Position numbers and translations under genes: made by a program. Shown in pieces: positions 34,372-43,992 of a stretch of DNA of 64,000 bases. Numbering within the stretch: the first letter of the stretch is position 1; each line of letters opens with the position of its first letter. This DNA is from JAFGAV01 sp041479055 (GTDB lineage Bacteria > Acidobacteriota > Aminicenantia > Aminicenantales > JAFGAV01). The notes beneath the pieces were generated by a model. It searched no databases. It saw only the letters and a list, made by a program, of their open reading frames with translations, and was not told the origin of the DNA. Where the stretch lies: contig OY969762.1 of the NCBI GenBank assembly GCA_963702835.1, positions 2,046,001 to 2,110,000 on the forward strand, read 5' to 3'.

Positions 34372-37128
34372 ATGAGAAGAAAAGCCATCGTGGGGATGGC
34401 CCTGGTGCTGCTTTTGTCGGCACCGCTCCTCCTGGCTCAGTCGCGTGAAACCGGAGCCATCGAAGGCTCGGTCATGGACGCCAACCGCAGTCCGCTGCCC
34501 GGAGTCAATATTTCGGTCAGCAGCCCCAACCTGATGGGTGTGCGGTCGGCCCTGACCGATGTCAGCGGCCTATTCCGCTTCCCGGCCCTTCCGCCGGGCA
34601 ACTACACGATCAAGGCCGAGCTCCAGGGTTTCAAGACCTACATCCAGGAGGCCATCCGACTGACGACCACCGTGCGGCTTACGGTGGACATCGTCATGGC
34701 TCAGGCGGCCATCGAGGAAGAAGTCACGGTTATGGCCCAATCGCCGACCGTGGACGTGAAATCCACTGAATCCGCCTCGGTCACCTTGAGCAACGAAATT
34801 CTGAGGAACATCCCCTACAGCCAGTTCACCGCCGACATCGTCAACCTGGCGCCGGGGGTCGACAACAACGTGGCCTACGGCGCCTCGCAGAACACCGGCA
34901 TCGCCTACTCCATGGACGGCGTCAACGTGGCCGACCCGGAGGCCGGCTCGGCCTGGGTCTTCCTCAACGCCAACACCATCGAGGAAGCCAAGGTCATGGG
35001 CTTAGGCTTGCCGGCCGAGTACGGGAACTTCACCGGAGTCATCTTCAACCTGGTGACCAAGTCCGGCGGCAACAGGTTTGCCGGCCATTTCGAGGCCGAC
35101 TTCCAGGGGAAGAAAGAGGATTTCCCCTCGGGCCTGTGGCAATCCAGCAACAACCAGCACTATGTCGCCCAATTCCCCGAAATAACCCCGCCGGTCGAAA
35201 GCCTGTATGAATTAGGCGCTCACCTGGGCGGCCCGATCATGAAGGACAAGCTATGGTTTTATTTCGGCGCCAACTACTACCGCACCATGGATTATCCTTC
35301 CGGTTTCCCCGAAGCGGTCGACTACAAGCAGCCCCACATGTTCTTCAAATTGACCTCCCAGCTCACCCCCAAGACCAACCTGACGGGCTCGGTCCAGATC
35401 GACACCTACAACGGCATCAACCGCGGCGCCGAGTCCACGATCAGCCCCGAGGCCACGGTTACCCAGAAATCGCCCGAAATCGTGGGCAATTTCACCCTGA
35501 CCCAAATCCTCAGCGCCACCACCTTCTTTGACGTCAAGGCTGCCTTCTTCGTCGGCTATTACTACCTCGAGCCGGAGATGGGCCGCAACGTCAGCGCCCA
35601 CTACAGCATCGACCAGAACAAGCTGACCAGGAACTCCAACTATTATTACCTGGCCGACCGCGAGCGCTATCAGGCCAACGCCAGCTTGACCCATTTCGCC
35701 GAAGACTTCATCAAGGGCAACCACGAATTCAAGTTCGGGGTCGAGGTGGAGCATTCCTGGTCCAGGAGCCGCTACGGGTATACCGGCCAGAACCATTGGT
35801 ACTATAACGACCTGGTGGGCTACAGTCCCTACGGCTACTACTACAACGGCAACTACCTTGCCTTCCAGTACGAAGGCTACGACACCAATACCCGCTACAC
35901 CCGGCTGGAGGGCTTCGCCCAGGATTCCTGGCAGGTGACCAAACGCCTGAACATCAACGTTGGCGTGAGGCTTTCCCAGTTCTGGGGAACGGTCAAGGGC
36001 GTCAGCAGCCCGGTTTATTCCAACACCCGGCTGGCCCCCCGCCTGGGCTTCACCTTCGATGTCTTGGGCGACAAGTCCACTATCCTCAAGGCGCACTGGG
36101 GCATCTTCACCGAAGCCATGCTGACCAAAATGATCGACCGCCTGAACCCGCCCTCGGCCTTCAAAGACTACAACGGCTATTATTGGGATCCGGTGAACAA
36201 CGTCTGGGTGGACTGGTTCTCCGATACGCCCACCCAGGTGGCCAAGGATCCGAACATAGCTCATCCCCGGATGAGCCAGTTCACAGTAGGCCTGGAGCGG
36301 GAACTGTTCAAAGACGCCTCGCTGTCCATCGCTTATATCAACCGCTACTGGGACAACATCGTGGGCGTCTGGGATACGGCCACAACTTACGACTTGGTCA
36401 GCCTTTATGTCCCTGAGCTGGGCCGGAACATCCAGGCTTACGACCGAACTTCAGGCGGCGCCCACAGCTACGTCCTGGGCAACCTGAAAGAAGGGTTGCC
36501 CTGGATCCTGGAAAAGCCCTACCGCAAGTACCAGGGCCTTGAAATCTTGTTCAACAAGCGGTTTTCCAATAAGTGGCAGCTCCTAGCCTCCTACGTTTAC
36601 GGCAAGGCCACCGGCACGGTCAACAACAGCTTCGGCGCCGATATCGGCGGGTTCAACAACAGTACGGCCGACCCCAACACCTGGATCTTTGCAGCCGGGA
36701 ACCTGACCAATGACCCGACCCATATGATAAAGGTCCAGGCCTCCTACATGCTCCCCTTCGAGATCAACTTCAACCTCTACTTCCGCGGCATCACCGGCTA
36801 TGCCTGGACAACCCAGTACACGGAATACCGCCTCAACCAGGGCTCGGAGACGGTCCGCGTCGAAGCTCGCGGCGGGCACCACTACGAAATGGAGAAGACG
36901 CTCGACGTCCGTCTGGAGAAGATATTCACCTTGGGGGACAGGTACCATCTGGGGATATTGGTCGATGTCTTCAACGTGCTCAACGAGGACACGATCCTGA
37001 CCTGGGGGAATACGCTCGGCACGAGCTATTTCCCCGATGACTCCAGTTGGTCCTCAACCGGCGGACACGAGCTCTACAGCCTCATCTATCCTCGCCGCGT
37101 CCGAGTCGGCATCCGCCTCATGTTCTAA
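34372..37128 (+). CDS. TonB-dependent receptor-like outer-membrane protein with carboxypeptidase-regulatory-like domain
   Basis: A 918-residue outer-membrane protein of the Oar/SusC-like type. A signal peptide (residues 1-22) is followed by a carboxypeptidase-regulatory-like domain (about 26-110, GAIEGSVMDANRSPLPGVNI), a plug domain (about 115-235, including YSMDGVNVADPEAGS and FNLVTKSGGNRFAGH) and a long barrel rich in Tyr, Asn and Gly, ending in the C-terminal barrel strand VRVGIRLMF with final Phe. GAGGAGGTAAAA precedes the ATG. It is monocistronic: sigma-54-like promoter before, perfect terminator after. The cargo is unknown; there is no SusD partner. Confidence 0.9.
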   Translation: MRRKAIVGMALVLLLSAPLLLAQSRETGAIEGSVMDANRSPLPGVNISVSSPNLMGVRSALTDVSGLFRFPALPPGNYTIKAELQGFKTYIQEAIRLTTTVRLTVDIVMAQAAIEEEVTVMAQSPTVDVKSTESASVTLSNEILRNIPYSQFTADIVNLAPGVDNNVAYGASQNTGIAYSMDGVNVADPEAGSAWVFLNANTIEEAKVMGLGLPAEYGNFTGVIFNLVTKSGGNRFAGHFEADFQGKKEDFPSGLWQSSNNQHYVAQFPEITPPVESLYELGAHLGGPIMKDKLWFYFGANYYRTMDYPSGFPEAVDYKQPHMFFKLTSQLTPKTNLTGSVQIDTYNGINRGAESTISPEATVTQKSPEIVGNFTLTQILSATTFFDVKAAFFVGYYYLEPEMGRNVSAHYSIDQNKLTRNSNYYYLADRERYQANASLTHFAEDFIKGNHEFKFGVEVEHSWSRSRYGYTGQNHWYYNDLVGYSPYGYYYNGNYLAFQYEGYDTNTRYTRLEGFAQDSWQVTKRLNINVGVRLSQFWGTVKGVSSPVYSNTRLAPRLGFTFDVLGDKSTILKAHWGIFTEAMLTKMIDRLNPPSAFKDYNGYYWDPVNNVWVDWFSDTPTQVAKDPNIAHPRMSQFTVGLERELFKDASLSIAYINRYWDNIVGVWDTATTYDLVSLYVPELGRNIQAYDRTSGGAHSYVLGNLKEGLPWILEKPYRKYQGLEILFNKRFSNKWQLLASYVYGKATGTVNNSFGADIGGFNNSTADPNTWIFAAGNLTNDPTHMIKVQASYMLPFEINFNLYFRGITGYAWTTQYTEYRLNQGSETVRVEARGGHHYEMEKTLDVRLEKIFTLGDRYHLGILVDVFNVLNEDTILTWGNTLGTSYFPDDSSWSSTGGHELYSLIYPRRVRVGIRLMF

Positions 37129-37155
37129 GTCAGCCTCCGAGGCAGAGCTTTCCAG

Positions 37156-37187
37156 GGCGGCGGGCTTCGGCCCGCCGCCTTTTTTTT
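37156..37187 (+). terminator. Rho-independent terminator after the receptor gene
   Basis: GGCGGCGGGC-TTCG-GCCCGCCGCC followed by eight T: a perfect 10-base stem with a UUCG tetraloop. It separates the receptor from the sulfatase-like gene. Confidence 0.95.
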
Positions 37188-37254
37188 CAGGCTCTGGATT
37201 TTCGCTCCCCGGCCGGGCTATGATGATTCGTGATCATGGAGTGAGGCTGGCCTG

Positions 37255-39570
37255 ATGAAAAAGCGCGTTCGTTTCGGTTTGCTCCTCGCAGCGATTCTGG
37301 CCCTAGCCATACTGGCCGCCCTCTTCCTCCTGCGGCCGGCTGATTCTTTTTCCCGGCTGGCCGGGAAAAAAGATTACAACGTCATTCTTATCACCCTGGA
37401 CACCACCCGGGCCGACCGGCTGGGCTGCTACGGCTTCCGGGATATCAGGACTCCGGTTATCGACCGGATGGCCGAGCGCGGCCTTCGCTTTGAACGCTGC
37501 TTCGCTCAGACGCCCCTCACCCTTCCTTCCCACACCACTATCCTCAGCGGAACTTTTCCGCCCTTCCACGGCGTGCGCGACAACGGCGGGTTCATCGTCC
37601 CGCCCGAGCTGGAAACGCTGGCCGAGCAATTCAAAGCCCGGGGCTACGGCACGGCGGCCTTCGTGGCCGCCTATGTCCTCGACTCCCGCTGGGGGCTGAA
37701 CCAGGGGTTCGATTTTTATTTCGACAATTTCGACCTCAGCCGCTTCGAGAGGGTTTCCCTGGGCAGCATCCAGCGGCCGGCCAATGAGGTCCTGGACCAG
37801 GCCCTGGCCTGGCTGGCGGCCCATAAAGACCGGAAGTTCTTCACCTGGATTCACCTCTATGACCCCCATGCCCCCTATGAGCCGCCGCCGCCCTACGACC
37901 AGGAATATTCCGGCCGGCCTTATTTAGGCGAGATCGCCTTCGCCGACAACCAGCTCGGCCGGCTGTGGGAGTTCCTGGAGGCCAACGGCCTCCTGGGCTC
38001 GACCTTCCTGGCCCTGGCCGGAGATCACGGCGAAAGCCTGGGCCAGCACGAGGAAATCACCCACGGCTTTTTCGTCTACCAGGAGGCTATCCACGTCCCG
38101 CTCATCATCGTCACGCCCTTCAAACGTCTACAGGGCCTCACCTCAGCCCAGCCTGTCACTCTGGCCGATATCACTCCGACGCTCCTGGACATGACCGGCC
38201 TCCGCATCCCGGTCGAGGTCCAAGGCCGGAGTCTGGTCCCCGGGTTCTTCCGTCCGGAGGGCGAAAAAGAAGACCTGGCCTATTCGGAGACATATTATCC
38301 TCGCTACCACTTCGGCTGGTCCGAACTGCGGGCCGTTCAGGACCGACGCTACAAACTCATCCTGGCCCCGGAGTTGGAGCTCTACGACCTCGACCAGGAC
38401 CCCCAAGAAAAGCAGAACCTGGCCGCCGGCCGGCCGGCCCTGGTCCAGGATATGCGGAAACGGGCGGAGACGCTCATCGAGCGCTACGGCCGAAATGCAC
38501 ATGAGCTCGACTACCTTAAGATCGACGAGGAAACCCGGGAGAGGTTGGCCGCCCTGGGCTATGTCGGCGCCTACACCGACCCCAACAAGCTCAAGGGCAA
38601 AAAGCTGGCCAACCCTCGGGACAAGATCGGCGTTTTCAACCAGCTCACCTCGGCCCGGGAGATGGGCATGAGCGGCGATCCCCAGAAGGGCGCCGAAATC
38701 ATCAAGGGCATCATCGCCTCGGACCCCGATATCACCGAAGCTTACTTCAGCCTGGGCAATATCTATTTCCGAATGAGAAAATTCCGGGAGGCGATCACTT
38801 ATTTTCAACAGGCCCTGGACCGCAAGCCGGACGATTCCTTTTCGGTCATCAACATCGCCAACTCCTATCTGGCCCTGCGCCAGTCGGGGGAGGCGGAGAA
38901 GTTTCTCCTGGCCTATCTCAAAAAAGGGCTGGAGGATTCCCAGTTGTTCTTTGTCCTGGGCGGAGTCTTCCTCAACCAGAAAAAATACGAGCGGGCCGTC
39001 TCGGCCTACCAGGAATGCCTGCTCAAAAACCCCGAGTCTGCCTCTGCTCACAACGCCCTGGCCGCCGTTTATTATCTTCTGGACGACTTGGATAAAGCCG
39101 AGTCCCACATCCAGGAGGCGCTCCGGCTCAACCCCGAGCTGGCTTCGATCCACTTCAACCTGGCCCAGATCCAAGAAAAGCGGAACTTATTGTCGGAAGC
39201 CGAGGCCTCCTACAAAAAAGAATTGGAGCTGACGCCCAGTCATTTCAAGGCCTGCTTCAACCTGGCCCGGCTGTACCGACAGGCGGGCGACGAAACGAGG
39301 GAAGAGGAATATCTGAACAAGGGCCTAGCCGTCGCGCCCGAGTTCCCCCTGAATTATCTGTACCTGGCCCGGCTCCGGCTCAACCGGAATCAGGATTACC
39401 GGGGCGCTGTGGAACTGGTCAGGAAAGCCATCGATCTCCGTCCGGACCGCAGCGACTTGGCCCTGGCCTATTTCCTGCTGGCCGACCTCTACAACCGGCT
39501 GGGCGACGCGGCCGCTTCCGAGCGCTATGCCCGCCTGGGCCAGGCGACCGCCCCGGCCGCCGAAAAATAA
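37255..39570 (+). CDS. Membrane-anchored sulfatase-like (alkaline phosphatase superfamily) protein with TPR array
   Basis: A 771-residue protein: N-terminal membrane segment (residues 7-27), a sulfatase-fold catalytic domain (about 40-420) and 7-9 TPR repeats (about 460-760). The metal-binding segments are present (ITLDTTRADRLGCYG, DHGESLGQHEEITHG), but the C/S-x-P-S-R sulfatase signature is replaced by TLPSH in QTPLTLPSHTTILSG, so the formylglycine residue is absent and Thr is at the nucleophile position, as in phosphatase or phosphotransferase members. It is therefore probably not a classical sulfatase; a phosphatase or phosphotransferase at the cell surface is possible. It stands alone between the terminator and the EndoQ gene. 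Confidence 0.85.
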   Translation: MKKRVRFGLLLAAILALAILAALFLLRPADSFSRLAGKKDYNVILITLDTTRADRLGCYGFRDIRTPVIDRMAERGLRFERCFAQTPLTLPSHTTILSGTFPPFHGVRDNGGFIVPPELETLAEQFKARGYGTAAFVAAYVLDSRWGLNQGFDFYFDNFDLSRFERVSLGSIQRPANEVLDQALAWLAAHKDRKFFTWIHLYDPHAPYEPPPPYDQEYSGRPYLGEIAFADNQLGRLWEFLEANGLLGSTFLALAGDHGESLGQHEEITHGFFVYQEAIHVPLIIVTPFKRLQGLTSAQPVTLADITPTLLDMTGLRIPVEVQGRSLVPGFFRPEGEKEDLAYSETYYPRYHFGWSELRAVQDRRYKLILAPELELYDLDQDPQEKQNLAAGRPALVQDMRKRAETLIERYGRNAHELDYLKIDEETRERLAALGYVGAYTDPNKLKGKKLANPRDKIGVFNQLTSAREMGMSGDPQKGAEIIKGIIASDPDITEAYFSLGNIYFRMRKFREAITYFQQALDRKPDDSFSVINIANSYLALRQSGEAEKFLLAYLKKGLEDSQLFFVLGGVFLNQKKYERAVSAYQECLLKNPESASAHNALAAVYYLLDDLDKAESHIQEALRLNPELASIHFNLAQIQEKRNLLSEAEASYKKELELTPSHFKACFNLARLYRQAGDETREEEYLNKGLAVAPEFPLNYLYLARLRLNRNQDYRGAVELVRKAIDLRPDRSDLALAYFLLADLYNRLGDAAASERYARLGQATAPAAEK

Positions 39571-39677
39571 TTGCCAGTTGAACAGTTCGAGGCAGCCTCT
39601 CCAATGGTGTGGCTAGCTGAGCCCAACTTTTTCTTGCATTGAGCCGTCCGTTATTTTAAACTTGTCCCTTATCCACC

Positions 39678-40970
39678 ATGAAGTTCGCGGCCGACCTCCA
39701 TATCCATTCCAAGTTCTCTCGAGCCACTTCCCGCGATATGACCTACGACGCCCTGGCTCTCTGGGCCAAAATCAAGGGCCTCCGCTTGGTGGCCACCGGA
39801 GATTTCACCCATCCCGAATGGTTGTTCCTGACCAAGGAGAAACTCCAGCCCGAGGGCAACGGCTTCTTCCGGCTCAAGGGGCATCCCCAGACCGAGGAAG
39901 CGCGGCTTCAGGCCATCCCCTTCTCGCCGGACCAGGTCTCCTTCATCCTGTCCACTGAAATCAGTTTTATCTACTCCAAGAAAGGCAAGGTCCGGAAGAT
40001 CCACCTCATCGTCCTGGCCCCCGACCTGGAATCAGTAGAGAAGCTCAACAACCGCCTGGCAGGCCTGGGCAATCTGCGCTCAGACGGCCGGCCCATCCTG
40101 GGCCTGGACGCCAAGACCTTCGTCAAGATGACGGCCGACTTGTGTCCGCGCTGCGTCATCATCCCCGCCCACATCTGGACGCCCTGGTTCTCCCTGTTCG
40201 GGGCCAATTCCGGGTTCGACTCGATCGAGGAATGTTTCGAGGAAATGACGCCTTTCATTTTCGCCCTGGAGACCGGCCTGTCCTCCGACCCGGGCATGAA
40301 CTGGCGCTTGTCGGCCCTGGACAAATACGCCCTGGTTTCCAACTCGGACGCCCACTCGCCCTCCCGCCTGGGCCGGGAGGCCAACGTGCTCGACACAGAG
40401 TTCAGCTTCAACGGCCTGGTGGAAGCCCTGCGCCGGCGCGACCCTCAGAAGTTCCTCTACACCGTGGAGTTCTTTCCCGAGGAAGGCAAGTACCACTACG
40501 ACGGCCATCGCAAGTGCGGGGTGGTCCTGGCGCCCGAAGAGTCCCGGCGCCGCAACGACCTCTGCCCCCGCTGCGGCAAGAAGCTGACCATCGGGGTTCT
40601 GCACCGGGTGCTGGAACTGGCCGACCGGGAAGCGGGCGTGCCGGCCACCCACCGCATTCCCTACAAGAACCTTATCCCGCTCAACGAGATCATCGGCCAG
40701 GCCGTGGGCAAATCCCCGGATAGTCAGGGCGTCTGGGACATCTATTTCCGTTTCATTCGCGAGTTCGGCGACGAGCAGGCCATCCTAACCGAGAGGAGCG
40801 GCGCGGAGCTTCGCCGCGTCCAACCCGAGGCAGTCGGCCGCGGTGTCGAGCTCATGCGTAAGGGACTGGTCAAGATCGTTCCCGGCCACGACGGCGAGTA
40901 CGGCCGGATCAGCCTGTTCGAGGCGGAAACGGCCGATGAAAAAACCCCCGGCCAACTCACTCTGTTTTGA
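39678..40970 (+). CDS. Endonuclease Q-like PHP-domain protein
   Basis: A 430-residue protein of the EndoQ/TIGR00375 family. The N-terminal PHP metal site shows ADLHIHSKFSRATSRD, ATGDFTHPEW, IPAHIWTPW and SNSDAHSPSRLGREANV; a zinc-binding segment follows with Cys in HRKCG and DLCPRCGKKL; then a helix-hairpin-helix-like region (IIGQAVGKSP). Characterised EndoQ enzymes nick DNA 5' of deaminated bases. The last residues, PGQLTLF, match the bacterial beta-clamp-binding pentapeptide (QLxLF), which would tie it to replication. The gene stands alone; 39571-39677 holds no other gene. Confidence 0.85.
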   Translation: MKFAADLHIHSKFSRATSRDMTYDALALWAKIKGLRLVATGDFTHPEWLFLTKEKLQPEGNGFFRLKGHPQTEEARLQAIPFSPDQVSFILSTEISFIYSKKGKVRKIHLIVLAPDLESVEKLNNRLAGLGNLRSDGRPILGLDAKTFVKMTADLCPRCVIIPAHIWTPWFSLFGANSGFDSIEECFEEMTPFIFALETGLSSDPGMNWRLSALDKYALVSNSDAHSPSRLGREANVLDTEFSFNGLVEALRRRDPQKFLYTVEFFPEEGKYHYDGHRKCGVVLAPEESRRRNDLCPRCGKKLTIGVLHRVLELADREAGVPATHRIPYKNLIPLNEIIGQAVGKSPDSQGVWDIYFRFIREFGDEQAILTERSGAELRRVQPEAVGRGVELMRKGLVKIVPGHDGEYGRISLFEAETADEKTPGQLTLF

Positions 40971-40977
40971 CCCTTCC

Positions 40978-41006
40978 TTGACATCGCCCGACGACCCACT
41001 TATATT
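40978..41006 (+). promoter_or_regulatory. Sigma-70 promoter of the bifunctional-nuclease-domain gene
   Basis: TTGACA (40978-40983), 17-base spacer, TATATT (41001-41006), ending 18 bases before the start codon. The -35 box begins 8 bases after the EndoQ stop codon. Confidence 0.75.
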
Positions 41007-41024
41007 AGAATTGTTGGAATAACG

Positions 41025-41510
41025 ATGGAAATAGAAATGAAGGTCAAGGGTCTGGTGGTGGACCCTATCTCCAAGATGCCCATCGTTCTCCTCCAGGACA
41101 TTTCTTCAGACCGGGTGTTGCCCATCTGGATCGGCGTCTTCGAGGCCAACGCCATCGCCCTGGTCATGGAGAGCATCGAAACTCCGCGGCCGATGACCCA
41201 CGACCTGTTGAAGAACCTGCTGGAAAAAACCGGCGTGGTCATTGAAAAAATCGTGGTCAACGATGTCCAGAGCAACACCTTTTTCGCCCTCATCCACTGC
41301 CAGCACCAGGGCCGCAAAGTGATCATCGACTCGCGGCCCTCGGACGCCATCGCCCTGGCCCTGCGGACAAAATCACCCATCTATGTCCGGGACGAAGTGG
41401 TCAAGCTCAGCCACAGCCTGAAGATGGATGAAAATCTGGAGACATCAGAAAAAATCCTCAAGTGGATGGAAAGCCTCAGGCCCGAAGACCTGGGCAAATA
41501 CAAGATGTAA
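41025..41510 (+). CDS. Bifunctional nuclease family protein (DUF151)
   Basis: A 161-residue protein of the BFN/DUF151 family. VDPISKMPIVLLQD, VLPIWIGVFEANAIA, RPMTHDLLKNLL and the SRPSDAIALALRTKSPIYV segment are the family core (about residues 10-125). Plant and some bacterial members show DNase/RNase activity; in most bacteria the role is unknown. It is probably monocistronic, with its own promoter, and convergent with the lptFG gene. Confidence 0.88.
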   Translation: MEIEMKVKGLVVDPISKMPIVLLQDISSDRVLPIWIGVFEANAIALVMESIETPRPMTHDLLKNLLEKTGVVIEKIVVNDVQSNTFFALIHCQHQGRKVIIDSRPSDAIALALRTKSPIYVRDEVVKLSHSLKMDENLETSEKILKWMESLRPEDLGKYKM

Positions 41511-41580
41511 CCATAGGGGGTGGCACCCTCCCGGCCGGCCACATCTCCCACAGCTCAGTTCATGGGGATAAGACCGCGCC

Positions 41581-43956
41581 CTAAGTGCGGAGGGTGAACA
41601 GGCCGAAGAGGCCGATCAGCCCGAAGACAATGTTGGGCGCCCAGACGGCCAGGAAGGGGCTCAGCGACCCGGCATAGCCAAGCCCGCGAAAGAACCCGAT
41701 GGCGCCCCAGTAGAGCATGGCGATCACCACCCCGACCGCAATGCCCACCAGCGTCCCCCTCTTGCCCATGCTGAAGGCAAAAGGAACACCGATCAGGGTC
41801 ATGATGAGGGCCACCAGGGGCAAGGCCAGCTTGCCGTGCCAATCCACCCGGAAGCGGACCGTGTCGAACCCGAGCTCCTTGACCTCCCGGATGTAGCTCC
41901 GCAGCTCGCCCAGGTTCATCTGCGACGGCTCCTTCCACTCCTTGAGGAAAAAGTCGCGGTTCTCGGCCAGGGAAAGGTTCATCTCCTCGAAGCGCTCAAA
42001 GGGGACGGGGACCTCCTCGTTGAAAAGGCGCAGCCAGCCTTTGGCCAAGGTCAGCTTTTGCCCGTCCAGGACGGCTCTCTCGGAATAAATGCGGCGAGTC
42101 AGCCTCCAGGCGTGGGGGTCAACATCCAGGATGGTCATTTGGCTGAAAGCGCTCCGGGCCGGGTCGAAATAAAGATAATGGAAAAAACGATCTTTGGTGT
42201 GATTGACCAGCCAGGTGCGGTCCAGGGGATTGTAGCTGCGCGGGGGGAGGTCGTTGATGGCATCCCAGACCCGGTTGGCCCTTTTGTTGCTTACCGGCAG
42301 AACCTTCTCCTGAAGATAGAAGGAGAAAAGGCTGACCAGGGCGGCCAGGAACACCACCGGCGCCACTACCCGGTAAAGGCTGATGCCGCAGGCTTTCATG
42401 GCCGTGATCTCGTTAAACTTGGTCAGCAGACCCAGGGTCAGGAGCATGGCCGTCAGGGCGGCCACCGGCAGGATATAATTGGCGTAATCGGGAATGGTGA
42501 ACCAGATGAATTGAAGGAGCATGAGGACGGGTTTGCGGTGATCGTAGAGGGTGTTGATCCGCTCGAAGAAGGAAATGATCACCACTACGGCCAGCAGGCC
42601 GCCGAAAATCAGCCCGAACAGGGCGGCATACTTGCGCATGATATACCGGTCGAGGAGGCGGGGGAAGCCGGCCCAGGCCCAGCTGCGCCGGCCTGAGACC
42701 GCCGCCGCCGGCTGCAGCTCGACGGGCTTGGCCGGACGCTCCCGGCGCCTCAGAAAGCCGAACATTCGGGAGAAGAATGGCGCTTCCCGGTTGGAGCGGA
42801 AATAAAGAAAAAGGCTGAAGATGGCGAAGACGATGTTGGGCCCCCACATGCCCAGCCAAGGGAGCATCTTTCCGTCCCGGGCCAGCTGTTCGCCGGCCGT
42901 AATCAGAATGTAATAGACCAGGATGATGCCGATGCTGATGGTAAAGCCGCTGGTCCGGCCTCCCTTCCGGGTCGTCACGCCCAGGGGCAGTCCCAGGAAG
43001 ACAAATACCAGGCAGGCAAAAGGCAGGGCGAACCTCTTGTGGATCTCAATGAGGTAGGTACGATGCTCACGGGACTTCTGGACAAGTTGGGCCTGGCCGA
43101 CTTCGTCCAGCCGGCCGGCCTCCCGCTCGGCCTGAAGGTTTTGGACGATGCGCCGGAGGGGAGCCTCCTCCCGGAACAGTTCCCGGATATCCTTTTCCCG
43201 GGCGGTCGGCTGGTAAACCAAGGTGGACAATAGGTTCTCCACCGGCAGGTCTTCTTTTAATTTCTGAAAAAAGGTGATCTTGTATTTTTCCGGGGAATCC
43301 AAGGGATAGGCATGGTCGGCGCCATCCAAGAGCTGCAGGGTGACTTTCTTCAGGCCGAGGTGAACATCCATCCGGCCGGAACGGGCCAGGATCAGGCGCG
43401 GCTCCTGGCCGGGTTCGTTAATGGACATCAGGATGTTCTGCCAGTCCTCCGTGCGGCCGTTCAGGTCCTGGACATAGATCACCATGTTGCTGATGGATTC
43501 GTTGAACACCCGCGGCGTCATTCGAAACTGGATTCGGTGCAGAACCTCCCGGACATAGGTCTGGACGTAGAGGACGTTTGACCGGGGAGTCAGGTACAGG
43601 GTCAGGAAGGAAGTCAGGAGCCATCCGCCCAGGGCAAAGGCAAGCAGCGGCCGCACCAGCCGGGACTGGCCAAGGCCCAAGGTCCGGAAGGCCACCACTT
43701 CGGAGTCCGAAGACAGACGGCTGAGCCCGGCCAAAATGCCCATCAGCACGGCCATGGGCACGGTAAAAGCCAGAATGGCGGGCATCAGGCAGCCCAGCAA
43801 ACGGAAGGTCACTCCCCAGCCCACCCCCCGCGTGACGATCTGCTCGGTGAGGATAAGAATCTGATTCATGAGCAGGACGAAGCTGTAGAGCAGAAGGCCC
43901 AGGAGGAAGGGGGGTGTCACCTCACGCAGGATGTATCGATCAAAATAGCGGAACAT
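41581..43956 (-). CDS. LptF-LptG fusion, LPS-export permease
   Basis: A 791-residue inner-membrane protein containing two complete YjgP/YjgQ permease units in one chain. Unit one (about residues 1-390) and unit two (about 432-791) each have an N-terminal DRYI-plus-membrane-helix start (FDRYILREVTPPFLLG; LLDRYIMRKYAALFG), three N-terminal helices, a periplasmic beta-jellyroll, and three C-terminal helices ending PNIVFAIFSLFLY or PNIVFGLIGLFGLF. A Pro/Arg-rich linker joins them. Normally LptF and LptG are separate and form a heterodimer with LptB2, whose gene is at 57811. The protein would move lipopolysaccharide from the inner membrane to the periplasmic bridge. Confidence 0.9.
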   Translation of the reverse strand: MFRYFDRYILREVTPPFLLGLLLYSFVLLMNQILILTEQIVTRGVGWGVTFRLLGCLMPAILAFTVPMAVLMGILAGLSRLSSDSEVVAFRTLGLGQSRLVRPLLAFALGGWLLTSFLTLYLTPRSNVLYVQTYVREVLHRIQFRMTPRVFNESISNMVIYVQDLNGRTEDWQNILMSINEPGQEPRLILARSGRMDVHLGLKKVTLQLLDGADHAYPLDSPEKYKITFFQKLKEDLPVENLLSTLVYQPTAREKDIRELFREEAPLRRIVQNLQAEREAGRLDEVGQAQLVQKSREHRTYLIEIHKRFALPFACLVFVFLGLPLGVTTRKGGRTSGFTISIGIILVYYILITAGEQLARDGKMLPWLGMWGPNIVFAIFSLFLYFRSNREAPFFSRMFGFLRRRERPAKPVELQPAAAVSGRRSWAWAGFPRLLDRYIMRKYAALFGLIFGGLLAVVVIISFFERINTLYDHRKPVLMLLQFIWFTIPDYANYILPVAALTAMLLTLGLLTKFNEITAMKACGISLYRVVAPVVFLAALVSLFSFYLQEKVLPVSNKRANRVWDAINDLPPRSYNPLDRTWLVNHTKDRFFHYLYFDPARSAFSQMTILDVDPHAWRLTRRIYSERAVLDGQKLTLAKGWLRLFNEEVPVPFERFEEMNLSLAENRDFFLKEWKEPSQMNLGELRSYIREVKELGFDTVRFRVDWHGKLALPLVALIMTLIGVPFAFSMGKRGTLVGIAVGVVIAMLYWGAIGFFRGLGYAGSLSPFLAVWAPNIVFGLIGLFGLFTLRT

Positions 43957-43992
43957 GGCGCCCGTCCACTATAACATAGATTTTTGGGGCTA

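Noticed and set aside
37380..37560. Calling the TPR-fused protein a classical sulfatase
   Set aside because: The C/S-x-P-S-R signature is absent; only the fold and metal-site segments are supported.
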